Assembly: GCA_902797675.1 (NCBI GenBank)
Contig: CADBTR010000146.1
Location: 1 to 32,206, forward strand
Direction: 5' to 3'
Length of the DNA stretch: 32,206 bases
Source: an uncultured Lachnospiraceae bacterium
GTDB taxonomy: Bacteria > Bacillota > Clostridia > Lachnospirales > Lachnospiraceae
In this document: piece after piece, positions 1-6,963 of the stretch
How the letters are laid out: each line of letters starts with the position of its first letter
Numbering within the stretch: position 1 is the stretch's first letter
The notes under the pieces: generated by a model
Told to the model about the DNA's origin: nothing
Database searches by the model: none
What the model saw: only the letters and a program-made list of their open reading frames with translations
Translations under genes and position numbers: made by a program

Positions 1-1
1 C

Positions 2-133
2 ACCTTAAAGAATGAAGAGATATATCTCCACCAGTATCGCACAGAGGAGCAGTTATATGAAGCAGTTGAGGAATTTGCATACACTAAGTATAACCATGTA
101 CGTCCACATTCATTGAATGTCGCATGGCTTTAG
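2..133 (+). pseudogene. 3' fragment of an IS3-family transposase (OrfB/integrase)
   Basis: The frame from position 2 reads TLKNEEIYLHQYRTEEQ, then YNHVRPHS, which matches the end of the rve integrase domain of IS3/IS150-type OrfB proteins (LK.EEIY, YN..RPH). The gene enters from outside the window. Its natural C-terminus, usually a few residues on from RPHS, is replaced: coding similarity stops at the TTGAAT hexamer at 113-118 and the frame then runs into the palindromic repeat and stops at 131-133. I infer that the repeat inserted into the transposase and truncated it. Only the last part of the gene is visible, so whether the upstream portion is intact cannot be judged. Confidence 0.7.
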
Positions 134-192
134 CCCTGCGACCTACGGGAATTGCTGCCAACGGCAGCAATTCCCGTAGGTCGAAGATTCAA
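113..192 (+). repeat. Palindromic repeat unit, copy 1 (80 bp)
   Basis: This unit begins with TTGAAT (113-118) and ends with its complement ATTCAA (187-192). Hairpin A spans 119-142 (GTCGCA...TGCGAC with an inner GGC/GCC stem). Hairpin B spans 140-182 with perfect 20-bp arms around the loop AAC. A third inverted repeat follows, pairing 186-203 with 236-253. Closely related units lie at 2440-2514 (minus) and 32120-32194 (plus). It probably derives from the terminal hairpins of an IS200/IS605-type element, given the fixed TTGAAT in front and the TnpB remnant just downstream, but that link is inference. Confidence 0.75.
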
Positions 193-253
193 ACTCCCAC
201 CTACGTAAGTTTCCTTTCTTTACTTACCACCTATAGAGGTGGGAGATTGAATC
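186..253. repeat. Inverted repeat GATTCAA-CTCCCACC...GGTGGGAG-TTGAATC
   Basis: The arms 186-203 and 236-253 are near-complementary, with one mismatch in the first 17 bases. The spacer is about 32 bases, T-rich, and itself contains CCACCTATAGAGGTGG (228-243). It lies between the 80-bp palindromic unit and the TnpB remnant. It may be part of the element end or of a structured RNA; no transcription signal decides this. Copy 3 at the right window edge continues into the same CTCCCACCTAC sequence, so the arm belongs to the repeat family. Confidence 0.55.
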
Positions 254-267
254 GGAGTGCCGTTTAA

Positions 268-864
268 CTTAAACTTTTTATCAATAATGATTGGAACTGG
301 CATATTGTAACCTTAAAACATACAGATATGCAATATATTCGTAAATATTTACAAAATGCAAAGATGTCCACTCCTACTCTCGAAAAGAGAAATCATAAGT
401 GGTTTCTTCGTTTTGCATTTACAGAGGAAGTTAAAATTCCTACTGTACCGATTAATAACCAAACCATATTAGCCGTTGATCTTGGTATCAATACAGATGC
501 CACTTGTTCTGTAATGGATAGTAACGGTACTATCTTTGCAAGAGAGTTTATCAATTTTGCAAGTGACAAAGACCGTATCTACCATGCACTGAATAAGATT
601 AAGGGGATACAGCAAAAATATGGTTCTCGTACACATAATACTGCTAAACTTTGGAGAGATGTTGTAAATCACAATGATGAAGATGTGGTGACTTATGGCG
701 TAAGCCATTGGGAACTAAGTCTTAACCGTATCCGTAGATGTAAACGATGTTTGGCTAAACCTAACATCAGAACCCCCGGTACTTTAGCACCGTGGGAGCG
801 TCATGAAAAGATAAGAAAAGCGGCAGAGCCAAATATGCCCTACCGCTTACATCTTCCTGCGTAG
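268..864 (+). pseudogene. tnpB: Truncated TnpB (IS200/IS605 OrfB) remnant
   Basis: The fragment is recognisable as TnpB from W-HIVTLKHTD and PTLEKRNHKWFLRFAF, followed by ILAVDLGINTDATCSV. The last segment holds the first RuvC catalytic Asp, which is residue 51 if counted from the ATG at 328. Similarity extends upstream of that ATG to codon 268, right after an in-frame stop, so the true N-terminus is missing. After TAKLWRDVV the sequence no longer follows TnpB: the RuvC-II Glu, the zinc ribbon and the RuvC-III Asp are absent or scrambled, although RIRRCKRC could be a zinc-ribbon remnant. Intact TnpB is about 370-430 residues; here about 198 codons remain. The gene cannot encode an active nuclease. 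Confidence 0.7.
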
Positions 865-878
865 ACTATGATAAAGTA

Positions 879-1844
879 TTACTGTTTAACCGCTAATTTG
901 CTATCAATCACTCTTATCAATGATTCTCTATCTTCTTCAGGTACGCGAAGTGCCTTAATAGCCTCCTCTGCGGTTAATTTTAATGTTTCCATCAAATTAA
1001 GAGCGTCCGTAACTCTTGTTTGTTCTCTAATTCCTTCTCCAAGATTACACATAATATTCGCCTCCTCGCTCATTTCCTTCGTCATCGGAATATCAAAATC
1101 CTTTTCGAGAATTTCTCTCTTTTCATCCGGTTTAGTATCTGTTGATAAAAGCACATCTAATAAGCGAAGTATAGGCTCAACGCCTGCTTCATCAGCTTTA
1201 CCAAGTCCCAATAAGATAACCGTCAAAAGATCGTAATTACTTTCCTTCTCCTTAACTTTTCCAACAACATTAGTTTCCGAAATGCTGTATTTGGTTATAG
1301 TATTAGCCTTATCAGAATCTACATTCATCTGTATCCAGATTGAATAAACCTTACATATCTTCTCGTAATGGCTATTGGTAAATACCTTATTCTTCTGTGC
1401 CGATATCATACGACTTACATAGTATATTGCCCGCTTAATAATTGGATAAGGTGTCTTATCACTTTTCTGTGCTTCGACATTTATGATCAGTTGTACGGGT
1501 TCATCCGTATCCGGCACCACTGCATTAAAGCGAATGTCATAATAAACCTTACCCTCTTTAACTGATGCATCCTCAGTATTCAGTCCCTCTATATGTTTAT
1601 CGGCGTTCTCTTCCACATAATCAAGTTCGTCCTGATCGACTGCTACAACTGCAACCTTCGGCTCACCTTCGATACACTTCATAATCTGCGGAATTGAATA
1701 TGCCTTAAACTCCGGGACACATCCTTTTAATAACCATGCCAAAACTATTTTCTGTGATAGAAGCTTCTTGGCACTGGTATCATATTGTGTCTCCTGATCC
1801 GTCGTATCTATCGTCTTTGATATGGTAGTACTTTGCTCTGCCAT
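879..1844 (-). CDS. Rpn-family PD-(D/E)XK nuclease (transposase-like)
   Basis: This 321-residue protein resembles the Rpn/YhgA-like PD-(D/E)XK 'transposase' family (TIGR01784-type), whose characterised E. coli members are DNA endonucleases that promote RecA-independent recombination. The core is visible: YYDIRF with Asp103, then a strand ending NVEAQ with Glu124 and Gln126, followed by YPIIKRAIYYVSRM, typical of the family. The N-terminus carries the usual opening KLLSQKIVLAWLLKG. The C-terminal part (about 250-320) is helical and charged, as in relatives. The start is supported by AAGGAG seven bases upstream of the ATG. The gene sits alone among IS remnants and looks intact. The exact substrate and role are unknown. 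Confidence 0.8.
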   Translation of the reverse strand: MAEQSTTISKTIDTTDQETQYDTSAKKLLSQKIVLAWLLKGCVPEFKAYSIPQIMKCIEGEPKVAVVAVDQDELDYVEENADKHIEGLNTEDASVKEGKVYYDIRFNAVVPDTDEPVQLIINVEAQKSDKTPYPIIKRAIYYVSRMISAQKNKVFTNSHYEKICKVYSIWIQMNVDSDKANTITKYSISETNVVGKVKEKESNYDLLTVILLGLGKADEAGVEPILRLLDVLLSTDTKPDEKREILEKDFDIPMTKEMSEEANIMCNLGEGIREQTRVTDALNLMETLKLTAEEAIKALRVPEEDRESLIRVIDSKLAVKQ

Positions 1845-1903
1845 GTTTGTGCTCCTTAATAACTACTTTCTCAACATCATACTACCTCAAAATGCAGCGA
1901 AAT

Positions 1904-2326
1904 TCAAGTGAATTTTCTGTGTCTTTCAGCATCCACCTCGTCCCGTATGAGTCGCTTTATTGTGGTCTCCAGCGTTTCCTGTCCGGTGTTCGAATAAAAG
2001 CCTTCCACATCATATTGCATATTCCCAATCTTACGAGAAAAGCCGACACACTTCTGCGCCAGCTTTTCCTGTCCCTACACTTTGCAAGACAAAAGTTTGA
2101 TATTTCTCTTAAGAAACTCTGTCTCAGATTTATCTGTATCAAAAACCAGAATCACCATACAACCTGGTGCAAATTCAATCAGCCTTTTTTCCGGAATTAA
2201 ATTCTGAATTACATTAAATCTCTTTACTTTTCCCGCCATAATAAGACTCGGTCTTTCCTGCAGTGCCCTGACAAGCTTTTCCTCGCATTGCCCCTCCGTC
2301 AGGTAATAGCACCTTATGTTCGCCAT
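1904..2326 (-). pseudogene. Degenerate TOPRIM/DUF4276-like protein, interrupted by a stop
   Basis: From the ATG at 2326 the frame reads MANIRCYYLTEGQCEEKLV, then a strand MVILVFDTDKSE, followed by a stop at 2075-2077. The TEG...E and DTD elements resemble a small TOPRIM fold as found in RloB/DUF4276-type partners of AAA ATPases. The same frame stays open after the stop to 1904, with GFYSNTGQETLETTIKRLI and similar protein-like sequence, so the stop looks like a lesion or a fusion of two fragments. The start ATG overlaps the stop of the upstream ATPase fragment (TAATG). The family call is tentative; the broken state is directly visible. Confidence 0.5.
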
Positions 2327-2439
2327 TATTCATACACCTCCAGATCATCCAAAAGAAAATCTGCCGGCAATGACCTGAACACATCATTTTCCCCAAGTCT
2401 CTCTATTATCATTGTAAAGATTCGTTTCTCAATGTCGCT
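2326..2439 (-). pseudogene. C-terminal tail of an AAA-type ATPase, truncated by a repeat
   Basis: The frame ending at 2326 reads SDIEKRIFTMIIERLG, then ENDVFRSLPADFLLDDLEVYE and stop. The stop codon overlaps the ATG of the TOPRIM-like gene by one base (TAATG), the usual coupling of two-gene ATPase/TOPRIM cassettes. Upstream, the frame runs straight into the palindromic repeat at 2440, so the ATPase body has been lost. No Walker motifs remain. Assignment to an AAA ATPase rests on the position and the character of the tail, not on a catalytic motif; it is an inference. Confidence 0.4.
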
Positions 2440-2514
2440 TTGAATCTCCGACCTACGGGAATTGCTGCCGTTGGCAGCAAGCAGGTCGCAGGGCTAAAAC
2501 CATGCGACATTCAA
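2440..2514 (-). repeat. Palindromic repeat unit, copy 2 (75 bp, inverted)
   Basis: Read on the minus strand, this is TTGAAT (2514-2509), GTCGCATGG, the GCGACCTGC hairpin, GGCAGCAATTCCCGTAGG, and ATTCAA ending at 2440. It is almost identical to the copy at 32120-32194 and 5 bp shorter than copy 1, because one arm of hairpin B lacks bases. Homology stops exactly at the ATTCAA: the CTCCCACC extension seen in the other two copies is absent. This therefore defines the minimal unit. It truncates the ATPase fragment. Confidence 0.75.
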
Positions 2515-2648
2515 TATAAGAAAAATGCTCTCTTCCTTCCAGGTTTTCATCACCTATCAGATTACAGAGAGCTTTTGGGGATAAAAGAAATTAATGTGAA
2601 AATCGTCAAATCCATAGATGTGGTTCAAAGTAACATCCAGAATTATAA
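2515..2648. other. Intergenic stretch without a recognisable gene
   Basis: This AT-rich sequence between the palindromic repeat and the end of the nitroreductase gene shows no convincing terminator, promoter or coding sequence. Confidence 0.4.
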
Positions 2649-3191
2649 TTACATCCACCTCACCAGTTCCTCTAACGGTTTCCGCTTCGGTGCCACCGGC
2701 TTCTCCGCCGGATATCCCACTGCGATCAACGCCGAGATGGTGCGGTCTTCTTCCAGACCGATGGCTTCTGCGATATAATCTTCATCAAAGATTCCAAGCA
2801 ATACGCTTCCAAGACCTCTCTCATGAGCTGCCAGCATAAATGTCTGCGAAGCGATTCCCGCGTCAAACATTTCCCAGCGATCTCCCTTTTTCGTGGTAAA
2901 GGAGCCGTCGCGCTCATATCCGCAGCGTTTTCCAACAGATGTCACCACCACAAGGGCGCCGCAGCCCAAAACGGTTTCGGTATTCTTCTGAAATCCGTTC
3001 ATGCCATCTCTTGCAATGCGATCTTTCAATTCCTTATCCTGTACGATCACATAGCGGGGCGTCTGGGTATTTTTCCATGAAGGAGAATAGGAAGCATCTT
3101 CCACGATATCTTCCAGATCGATCTTTGACACCAGCTCTGTTGTAAACTTTCTGATACTTCTTCTTGTCCTGATTCCTTTTAATAAATTCAT
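2649..3191 (-). CDS. Nitroreductase family protein (FMN-dependent)
   Basis: This 180-residue protein has the nitroreductase layout: the FMN phosphate-binding RTRRSIRKF near residues 8-16, SYSPSWKNTQTPRYVIV (35-50), the dimer helix around 108-125 (MFDAGIASQTFMLAAHERGLGS), and the closing IAVGYPAEKP (157-165) followed by KRKPLEELV. Members are flavin-dependent reductases that use NAD(P)H, or sometimes act as iodotyrosine-like or BluB-like enzymes; the physiological substrate is unknown. A strong SD (AAGGAGG) lies just upstream of the ATG. The gene is 30 bp downstream of the Na/phosphate transporter on the same strand and is probably co-transcribed. Confidence 0.9.
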   Translation of the reverse strand: MNLLKGIRTRRSIRKFTTELVSKIDLEDIVEDASYSPSWKNTQTPRYVIVQDKELKDRIARDGMNGFQKNTETVLGCGALVVVTSVGKRCGYERDGSFTTKKGDRWEMFDAGIASQTFMLAAHERGLGSVLLGIFDEDYIAEAIGLEEDRTISALIAVGYPAEKPVAPKRKPLEELVRWM

Positions 3192-3221
3192 GAGTAAATA
3201 CCTCCTTGTTTATTTCCTTTC

Positions 3222-5024
3222 CTACAATTTTTCTTCTTCAAATTCCGGCAATGCGTACCGGTCTTTATATTTCTCGAATTTCTCCCGGAATACTTCGTCG
3301 GCCGCCTTGATCTGATCGATGTAGATATGAGATTCCAGCGCCGCATCATTCTTTCTCTGAACGATGCTGATTCCTACGTTAGAACAGTGATCCGCAATAC
3401 GCTCAAAGCTTGTGGTGACATCGGAGAAGATAAATCCCATCTCAATGGTACATATGCCGTTTCTCAAACGATTGACATGACGTTTCTTCAATTCAAAATT
3501 CAAGCTGTCGATAACTTCCTCCAATGGCTCTACTTTTGCCGCAAGACGCATATCTTCCTTCGCAAATGCCTCAAAGGAAATGGTAACGATATCATGTAAT
3601 GCTTTCGCATAGGTTTTTAATTCCACAACGGCTGCTTCTGAAAATTCCAGATTTTTCTCATGCTTCTCCTGCGCCGCTTCCGAGATATTCACCGCATGGT
3701 CGGAGATCCGCTCGAAATCACCGATGGAATGAAGGAGAATGGAGATGGTTCTGCTGTCCGCTTTGCTTAAACTTTTGCCGCTGACTTTGACCATATAGGC
3801 ACCCAGTTCATCTTCATAATAATCCACCAGATTTTCCAGCTCTACGATCTTTTTATCTCTCTTTTCATCATATTCAAACAGCTGTTCTACCGACAGTCCC
3901 ACCGCTTCTTTTGCAAGTTCCGACATCTTGATGGTCAGGGTTCTGCAGTGTTCGGTGGCAAGTCCCGGTACTTCCAGAAAACGGTCGTCCAGCAGTTCAA
4001 ATTCTTTCTCGAATTCTTTCTTCTGCTTTTCTTCTTTTTCGTCCTCTTTATCCCTCACTGTCAGGCAGGCAAGTTTTTCAAGCAATCGCGCCGCAGGGAA
4101 CAGCAATACCGTCGCCGTGATGTTAAAAGTTGTATGAATAATCGCGATTCCGGTACTTGTTGCCGGTTTGTCCATAAACGCAAAATCGATCAATGCATTC
4201 AATGCATAGAAAATACACATAAATAAAATCGTGCCGATCAGGTTGAAATATAAATGCACCACTGCCGTTCTCTTGGCGTTTTTCTTGGCTCCGATGGCTG
4301 ACAGCATCGCAGTGATACAGGTACCGATATTTTGTCCCATAATGATCGGTACAACAGAACTGAACATCACGCCGCCGGTGGCGCAGAGAGCCTGCAGGAT
4401 ACCTACCGATGCCGCAGAACTCTGGATCGCCGCCGTAAGCACCGCGCCCACAAGCATTCCCAGTACCGGGTTTGAGAACATCAAAAACAGATCTGAAAAT
4501 CCCGGCACATCCTTTAATCCGGATACGGAACTGCTCATATTCTCCATACCGGTCATTAAGATCGCAAACCCCAGCAGGAGCCGGCCTACGATATGCTTTT
4601 TTTCCGACTTGCAGAACATCACGAAGATGATACCGATAAAGGCCAGAACCGATGAAAAGACATCCGGTTTTAAAAATTTAAGCAGCATGGTTCCGCCGCC
4701 GCTTAAACTTGACAGGCTGGTGATCCAGGAAGCGATGGTGGAACCGACATTGGCACCCATGATGATATAAACTGCCTGTCCCAGCTTCATGATGCCGGAA
4801 TTAACAAATCCGACTACCATAACCGTAGTAACGGAAGAAGACATGATCGCTGCCGTCACGCCTGCGCCTAAGATGACTGCCATCACCGGTTTGGAGGTCA
4901 CTTTCTCCAGCACACTCTCCAATTTACCTCCGGATAGCTTCTCCAGATTATCTCCCAACAGTTTCATTCCGAACAGAAACAGCGCCAGACCGCCTAACAG
5001 ATTCAAAACATTAAAAATGTCCAT
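3222..5024 (-). CDS. Na/Pi cotransporter family protein with C-terminal PhoU-like domain
   Basis: This 600-residue membrane protein belongs to the NptA/YjbB family. It contains the duplicated transport repeat: TAAIMSSSVTT (58-67) with GANVGSTIAS (90-99), and TAAIQSSAAS (198-207) with GQNIGTCIT (230-238). The first repeat has Met where the usual motif has Gln (QSS). Eight or so hydrophobic segments end near residue 320. A charged linker (325-345) leads to two PhoU-like helical bundles (about 350-580). It probably imports or exports phosphate with sodium at the cytoplasmic membrane, with the PhoU part regulatory. The start follows a promoter at 5084-5112. Confidence 0.9.
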   Translation of the reverse strand: MDIFNVLNLLGGLALFLFGMKLLGDNLEKLSGGKLESVLEKVTSKPVMAVILGAGVTAAIMSSSVTTVMVVGFVNSGIMKLGQAVYIIMGANVGSTIASWITSLSSLSGGGTMLLKFLKPDVFSSVLAFIGIIFVMFCKSEKKHIVGRLLLGFAILMTGMENMSSSVSGLKDVPGFSDLFLMFSNPVLGMLVGAVLTAAIQSSAASVGILQALCATGGVMFSSVVPIIMGQNIGTCITAMLSAIGAKKNAKRTAVVHLYFNLIGTILFMCIFYALNALIDFAFMDKPATSTGIAIIHTTFNITATVLLFPAARLLEKLACLTVRDKEDEKEEKQKKEFEKEFELLDDRFLEVPGLATEHCRTLTIKMSELAKEAVGLSVEQLFEYDEKRDKKIVELENLVDYYEDELGAYMVKVSGKSLSKADSRTISILLHSIGDFERISDHAVNISEAAQEKHEKNLEFSEAAVVELKTYAKALHDIVTISFEAFAKEDMRLAAKVEPLEEVIDSLNFELKKRHVNRLRNGICTIEMGFIFSDVTTSFERIADHCSNVGISIVQRKNDAALESHIYIDQIKAADEVFREKFEKYKDRYALPEFEEEKL

Positions 5025-5083
5025 AATACTTGTCCTCTTCCTAATTCTTTACCCAACTTTTACATTTTACAAATCCAACTCTC

Positions 5084-5112
5084 ATTATAGACCGTCCGGT
5101 TTGTACAGGCAA
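5084..5112 (-). promoter_or_regulatory. Sigma-A-type promoter for the Na/Pi transporter gene
   Basis: On the minus strand TTGCCT (5112-5107), a 17-bp spacer and a perfect TATAAT (5089-5084) lie about 60 bp upstream of the start codon at 5024. Confidence 0.75.
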
Positions 5113-5150
5113 GAAGAAACAGGCAGTTTTTTTAATTTTTCACTACATGA

Positions 5151-5186
5151 TGTAAAACATCCCGTAAAACATTCCTTAAAACATTC
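5151..5186. repeat. Three tandem 12-bp repeats
   Basis: Three consecutive 12-mers (TGTAAAACATCC, CGTAAAACATTC, CTTAAAACATTC) sit just past the stop of the downstream ABC exporter gene. Their common core is TAAAACAT. On the minus strand the last copy forms a small GATGT/ACATC hairpin followed by AT-rich sequence, so it may act as a weak transcription end. Confidence 0.6.
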
Positions 5187-5190
5187 TTTA

Positions 5191-6963
5191 TCAGATCGCG
5201 CAATTCAGCCTGTAATAAAGTCCCTTCTTTTCCATCAGTTCCTTATGGCTGCCCTGCTCGGCAATTCCCTTGTTGGAAATGTACAGGATCCGGTCCGCGC
5301 CGCGAATGGTGGAGAGTCTGTGAGCCACGATAAACGCAGTCTTATCTTTTAAGATTACCTCTAAGGCTTTCTGGATCAGATTCTCCGTTTCCGTATCGAT
5401 CGAGCTTGTTGCCTCATCCAAAATGATCAGTGACGGATTTTTCAGGATGATCCTTGCAAAACTGATCATCTGTTTTTCTCCAGCGGACAATCCCTCGCCC
5501 CGCTCTTCCAGTTCCTGATAATAGCCGTTCTTTAATTTATGAATGCATTTGTCGGCAAAAATCGTCTCTGCTGCCCTGATGCATTCTTCATCCGTAGCGC
5601 CCGGTTTTCCGTAGCGGATATTGTCGATGACCGTTCCCTTGAAGATAAACGGATCCTGCATTAATACGCCCACTTCTTTTCTCAGGGATTCCAGCGTCAC
5701 GCCCCGGACGTCTTTTCCGTCGATCATCACCGAGCCTTCTCTTACGTCGTAAAATCTTGTCAGCATATTGATGACAGTTGTCTTTCCTGCCCCTGTAGGT
5801 CCCACCAATGCGATCATCTCGCCCGGTTTTACATGAAGATCAAAGTGTTCCAGAATATTGATTCCCTCGTCATAGGCAAAGGTCACATCGTTAAAGTCCA
5901 CGCGGCCTTTCACATTTTTCAATTCGATACTGTTGCTCTCATCGTGAATGGCAACCGGCGTATCGATGGTATCAAATACCTGCTCTAAGTTTGCCGTAAC
6001 ACTGGAAAGATTCTGAATGATCATGGCAATCTGCGTCAGCGGACCGTTAAATTGTGCCATATACAGGGTAAACGCCACAACCACGCCGGCATCTACGCCG
6101 CTGTGTCCGTTTAAGATTAACGCCAGCGCAATCCCATAGAGGCAAAGGATACCGAGATTCCAGAAGATTTCCACGATCGGCGTGTTTAATTCATTCAACA
6201 ATACGATCTTCCACCATGTCCGTACACTGATATTATGCACATCCATATAGATTTCTTTATTCTTTTCCATACGGTTGTAATTCTTGACGATTTTCTCTCC
6301 CATAATGGTTTCCACAAGAAATGCCGTTCTGTTGGAGACTCTGGCTCTATGAAGACCAAAGCGCTTCCGGATTTTGTATCTTAAGATGAAAACGCATACC
6401 ATCAGCGGAATAACCGCCGCAAATACCACCAGCGTTAAAGGAACGCTGATACTTAACATAAAGAAGGAAACAACCACAAGTTTCACGCAATAAATGACAA
6501 ACAATAAAACAAAATTTGTAAAAAAGTTTGCCAGATCATTGACATAATCTGTCACACGCACGACGATCTTGCCGTTTGGACGATTGTCAAAATAATCAAA
6601 GGGTAGCTTTTGTAATTTATAAAAAACTTCCTGACGGATATCCGCAATAACACTATGTCCCATCCGCCCCATCATGGTCTGCTGAAAATAACTTACCGCG
6701 ATTTCCACTGCCGCCAGTGCGATCATGCAGGACAGGATCAGGATCAATGTGCGGTAATCCCCTGCCGGCGCCACTTTGTTGATAATATGCTTTAACAGCA
6801 AAGGTGAGATCAACGAGGTACAGGCGGCAAGCAGCATGAGCGTACCCACCAGCATAAATACTTTTTTATACGGAAGAACGTATTTTAAAATTCTTCCCAG
6901 CTGTTTCAGATCAATTTTCTTATCAATTACTTCGTTTTGAAAATATGTATTTCTCTGAGCCAT
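5191..6963 (-). CDS. ABC exporter half-transporter, consensus-Walker B subunit
   Basis: This 590-residue type IV ABC exporter has six membrane segments (about 35-320) followed by a nucleotide-binding domain. Walker A is GPTGAGKTT (388-396), the Q-loop Gln is 436, the signature is the non-canonical LSAGE (492-496), Walker B LIILDE carries the catalytic Glu517, and the H-loop His is 548. Its start codon overlaps the stop of the upstream partner by one base (TAATG). Together they form a heterodimer of the BmrCD/LmrCD/TM287-288 kind, with one active and one degenerate ATP site. The substrate is unknown; multidrug or lipid-like export is typical for such pairs. Confidence 0.93.
   Translation of the reverse strand: MAQRNTYFQNEVIDKKIDLKQLGRILKYVLPYKKVFMLVGTLMLLAACTSLISPLLLKHIINKVAPAGDYRTLILILSCMIALAAVEIAVSYFQQTMMGRMGHSVIADIRQEVFYKLQKLPFDYFDNRPNGKIVVRVTDYVNDLANFFTNFVLLFVIYCVKLVVVSFFMLSISVPLTLVVFAAVIPLMVCVFILRYKIRKRFGLHRARVSNRTAFLVETIMGEKIVKNYNRMEKNKEIYMDVHNISVRTWWKIVLLNELNTPIVEIFWNLGILCLYGIALALILNGHSGVDAGVVVAFTLYMAQFNGPLTQIAMIIQNLSSVTANLEQVFDTIDTPVAIHDESNSIELKNVKGRVDFNDVTFAYDEGINILEHFDLHVKPGEMIALVGPTGAGKTTVINMLTRFYDVREGSVMIDGKDVRGVTLESLRKEVGVLMQDPFIFKGTVIDNIRYGKPGATDEECIRAAETIFADKCIHKLKNGYYQELEERGEGLSAGEKQMISFARIILKNPSLIILDEATSSIDTETENLIQKALEVILKDKTAFIVAHRLSTIRGADRILYISNKGIAEQGSHKELMEKKGLYYRLNCAI

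Noticed and set aside
113..253. CRISPR array or tandem repeat array
   Set aside because: The repeats are hairpins, not regularly spaced direct repeats with spacers, and there are no cas genes.
328..864. Functional TnpB with guide RNA
   Set aside because: The N-terminus, RuvC-II/III residues and intact zinc ribbon are missing, so activity is not plausible.
1957..2142. 61-codon minus-strand frame as the continuation of the TOPRIM-like gene
   Set aside because: The original frame stays protein-like after the stop at 2075-2077, so a stop lesion fits better than a frameshift into this frame.
2440..2778. Plus-strand frame of 112 codons
   Set aside because: It runs through the palindromic repeat and into the antisense of the nitroreductase gene.
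4231..4770. 179-codon open frame on the plus strand
   Set aside because: Antisense shadow of the Na/Pi transporter gene.
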